A stretch of 7,356 nucleotides of DNA, from assembly GCA_020532365.1 (NCBI GenBank), contig JAJBBL010000161.1, forward strand, positions 1 through 7,356, written 5' to 3'. This DNA is from Candidatus Cloacimonadota bacterium. Its GTDB lineage: Bacteria > Cloacimonadota > Cloacimonadia > Cloacimonadales > JAJBBL01. Shown here one piece after another: positions 6,775 to 7,356 of this stretch. The stretch's first letter is position 1. Each line of letters starts with the position of its first letter. The notes under the pieces are model-generated. The model saw only the letters and a list, made by a program, of their open reading frames with translations, was not told the origin of the DNA and did no database searches. The translations under genes and the position numbers were made by a program.

Positions 6775-7356
6775 TGCGTTGATTGCTTGTTCAGCGTGAA
6801 CCCCTTCGATGACTTCAACCTCTTGAAGCTGCTTGAATAATATTAATCGAAGCCCTTTAGCCGAGCCTTTTTTATCCATTGCAAATAGCTCTTTACCTTT
6901 TGATAAAATAAGACTTAGCTGACTTATATTGAGTCGCTCTGGAAATCCGTATAGGTTAAGTAGAGCAGAAACTTTATCGACAACTTCCGGCTTACACAGT
7001 TTTAATTCCACGCTTAACCGCGCTGCTGCACGAATACCGATGGATACCGCTATCCCGTGTGGGATCAGGTAGTTGGTAGCTGATTCAATCACGTGAGCAA
7101 AAGTATGCCCCAAGTTCAACTTTCTTCTCTCCTTTAGGTCTAAAAGGTCAGCTTCACAAAGCTTTCCCTTTAGTTCGGCGCTCAATAAAATTATCTCTTT
7201 ATCAACAAGGAGCTGTATTGCATCTACCTTATTATCCGAGTTTAACTGTTCGAAATATCTATTTAGTGTGTCGTAAAGAATGTTAGGTTCGACGAATGAA
7301 ATCTTGATCAATTCGGCTAACCCGTTCTTCCATTCAAGTGGGGGGAGAGTCAGCAA
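6760..7356 (-). CDS. aroB: 3-dehydroquinate synthase, C-terminal part (5' end beyond the window)
   Basis: The visible 198 codons are the C-terminal half of AroB, the NAD- and metal-dependent cytoplasmic enzyme that converts DAHP to 3-dehydroquinate in the second step of the shikimate pathway. The frame is open at the right edge. The TTG at 7356 is just a leucine codon of the usual (F)LxTLPP block, and about 150-170 residues should lie outside. Numbering from the edge: the NGLAELIK block contains Glu15, matching the family metal ligand, and Lys18; LNLGHTFAH holds His84 and His88; PHGIAV holds His100, the other expected metal-ligand histidine; and DKK at 161-163 matches the conserved C-terminal block. 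Two positions differ from the usual wording: FAH in place of FGH, and HGIAV in place of HGEAV. A sugar-cyclase relative (for example a 2-deoxy-scyllo-inosose synthase type) cannot be fully excluded from this half, but AroB is much the likeliest. It ends with TGA, 17 bp from the receiver's stop. Confidence 0.88.
   Translation of the reverse strand: MLTLPPLEWKNGLAELIKISFVEPNILYDTLNRYFEQLNSDNKVDAIQLLVDKEIILLSAELKGKLCEADLLDLKERRKLNLGHTFAHVIESATNYLIPHGIAVSIGIRAAARLSVELKLCKPEVVDKVSALLNLYGFPERLNISQLSLILSKGKELFAMDKKGSAKGLRLILFKQLQEVEVIEGVHAEQAINALASL

Noticed and set aside
7354..7356. TTG at the right edge as the aroB start codon
   Set aside because: The encoded residues continue the usual LxTLPP block from the middle of AroB, so the true start lies outside the window.

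Overview
The window carries four protein genes, two of them cut by the window edges, and no RNA gene, mobile element or CRISPR array that I can see. The best taxonomic clue is the leftmost gene. It is a large secreted gingipain-type (C25) cysteine protease ending in a type IX secretion-like sorting domain with the signature ENYPNPFNPSTTI. That combination is typical of the Fibrobacteres-Chlorobi-Bacteroidetes (FCB) superphylum. The exact YPNPFNPxT wording and the stacked beta-sandwich domains remind me most of candidate phyla such as Cloacimonadota or Marinimicrobia. This placement is an inference from style, not from a phylogenetic marker.

Layout: (1) 1-3625, minus strand: C25 protease with signal peptide, prodomain, catalytic domain with His426/Cys459, Ig-like domain, several beta-rich modules and a sorting domain; the last few dozen residues lie beyond the left edge. 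(2) 3626-3754: 129-bp gap with a Shine-Dalgarno site, a small inverted repeat and a weak promoter candidate. (3) 3755-6211, minus: complete Cu+-exporting P1B-1 ATPase (CopA type) with two N-terminal metal-binding domains. (4) 6212-6373: divergent intergenic region with a plausible copA promoter and an 11-bp AT-rich palindrome. (5) 6374-6742, plus: stand-alone CheY-like receiver with no output domain. (6) 6760-7356, minus: C-terminal half of 3-dehydroquinate synthase (AroB), convergent with the receiver and separated from it by 17 bp.

The genes do not form one obvious pathway. copA and the protease lie in the same direction but have separate ribosome binding sites and a 129-bp gap. aroB belongs to the shikimate pathway and continues to the right. 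The receiver is divergent from copA and may share its regulatory region, but nothing in the sequence ties it to copper. I found no convincing previously undescribed system. The most distinctive items are the multidomain protease and the orphan receiver next to copA.
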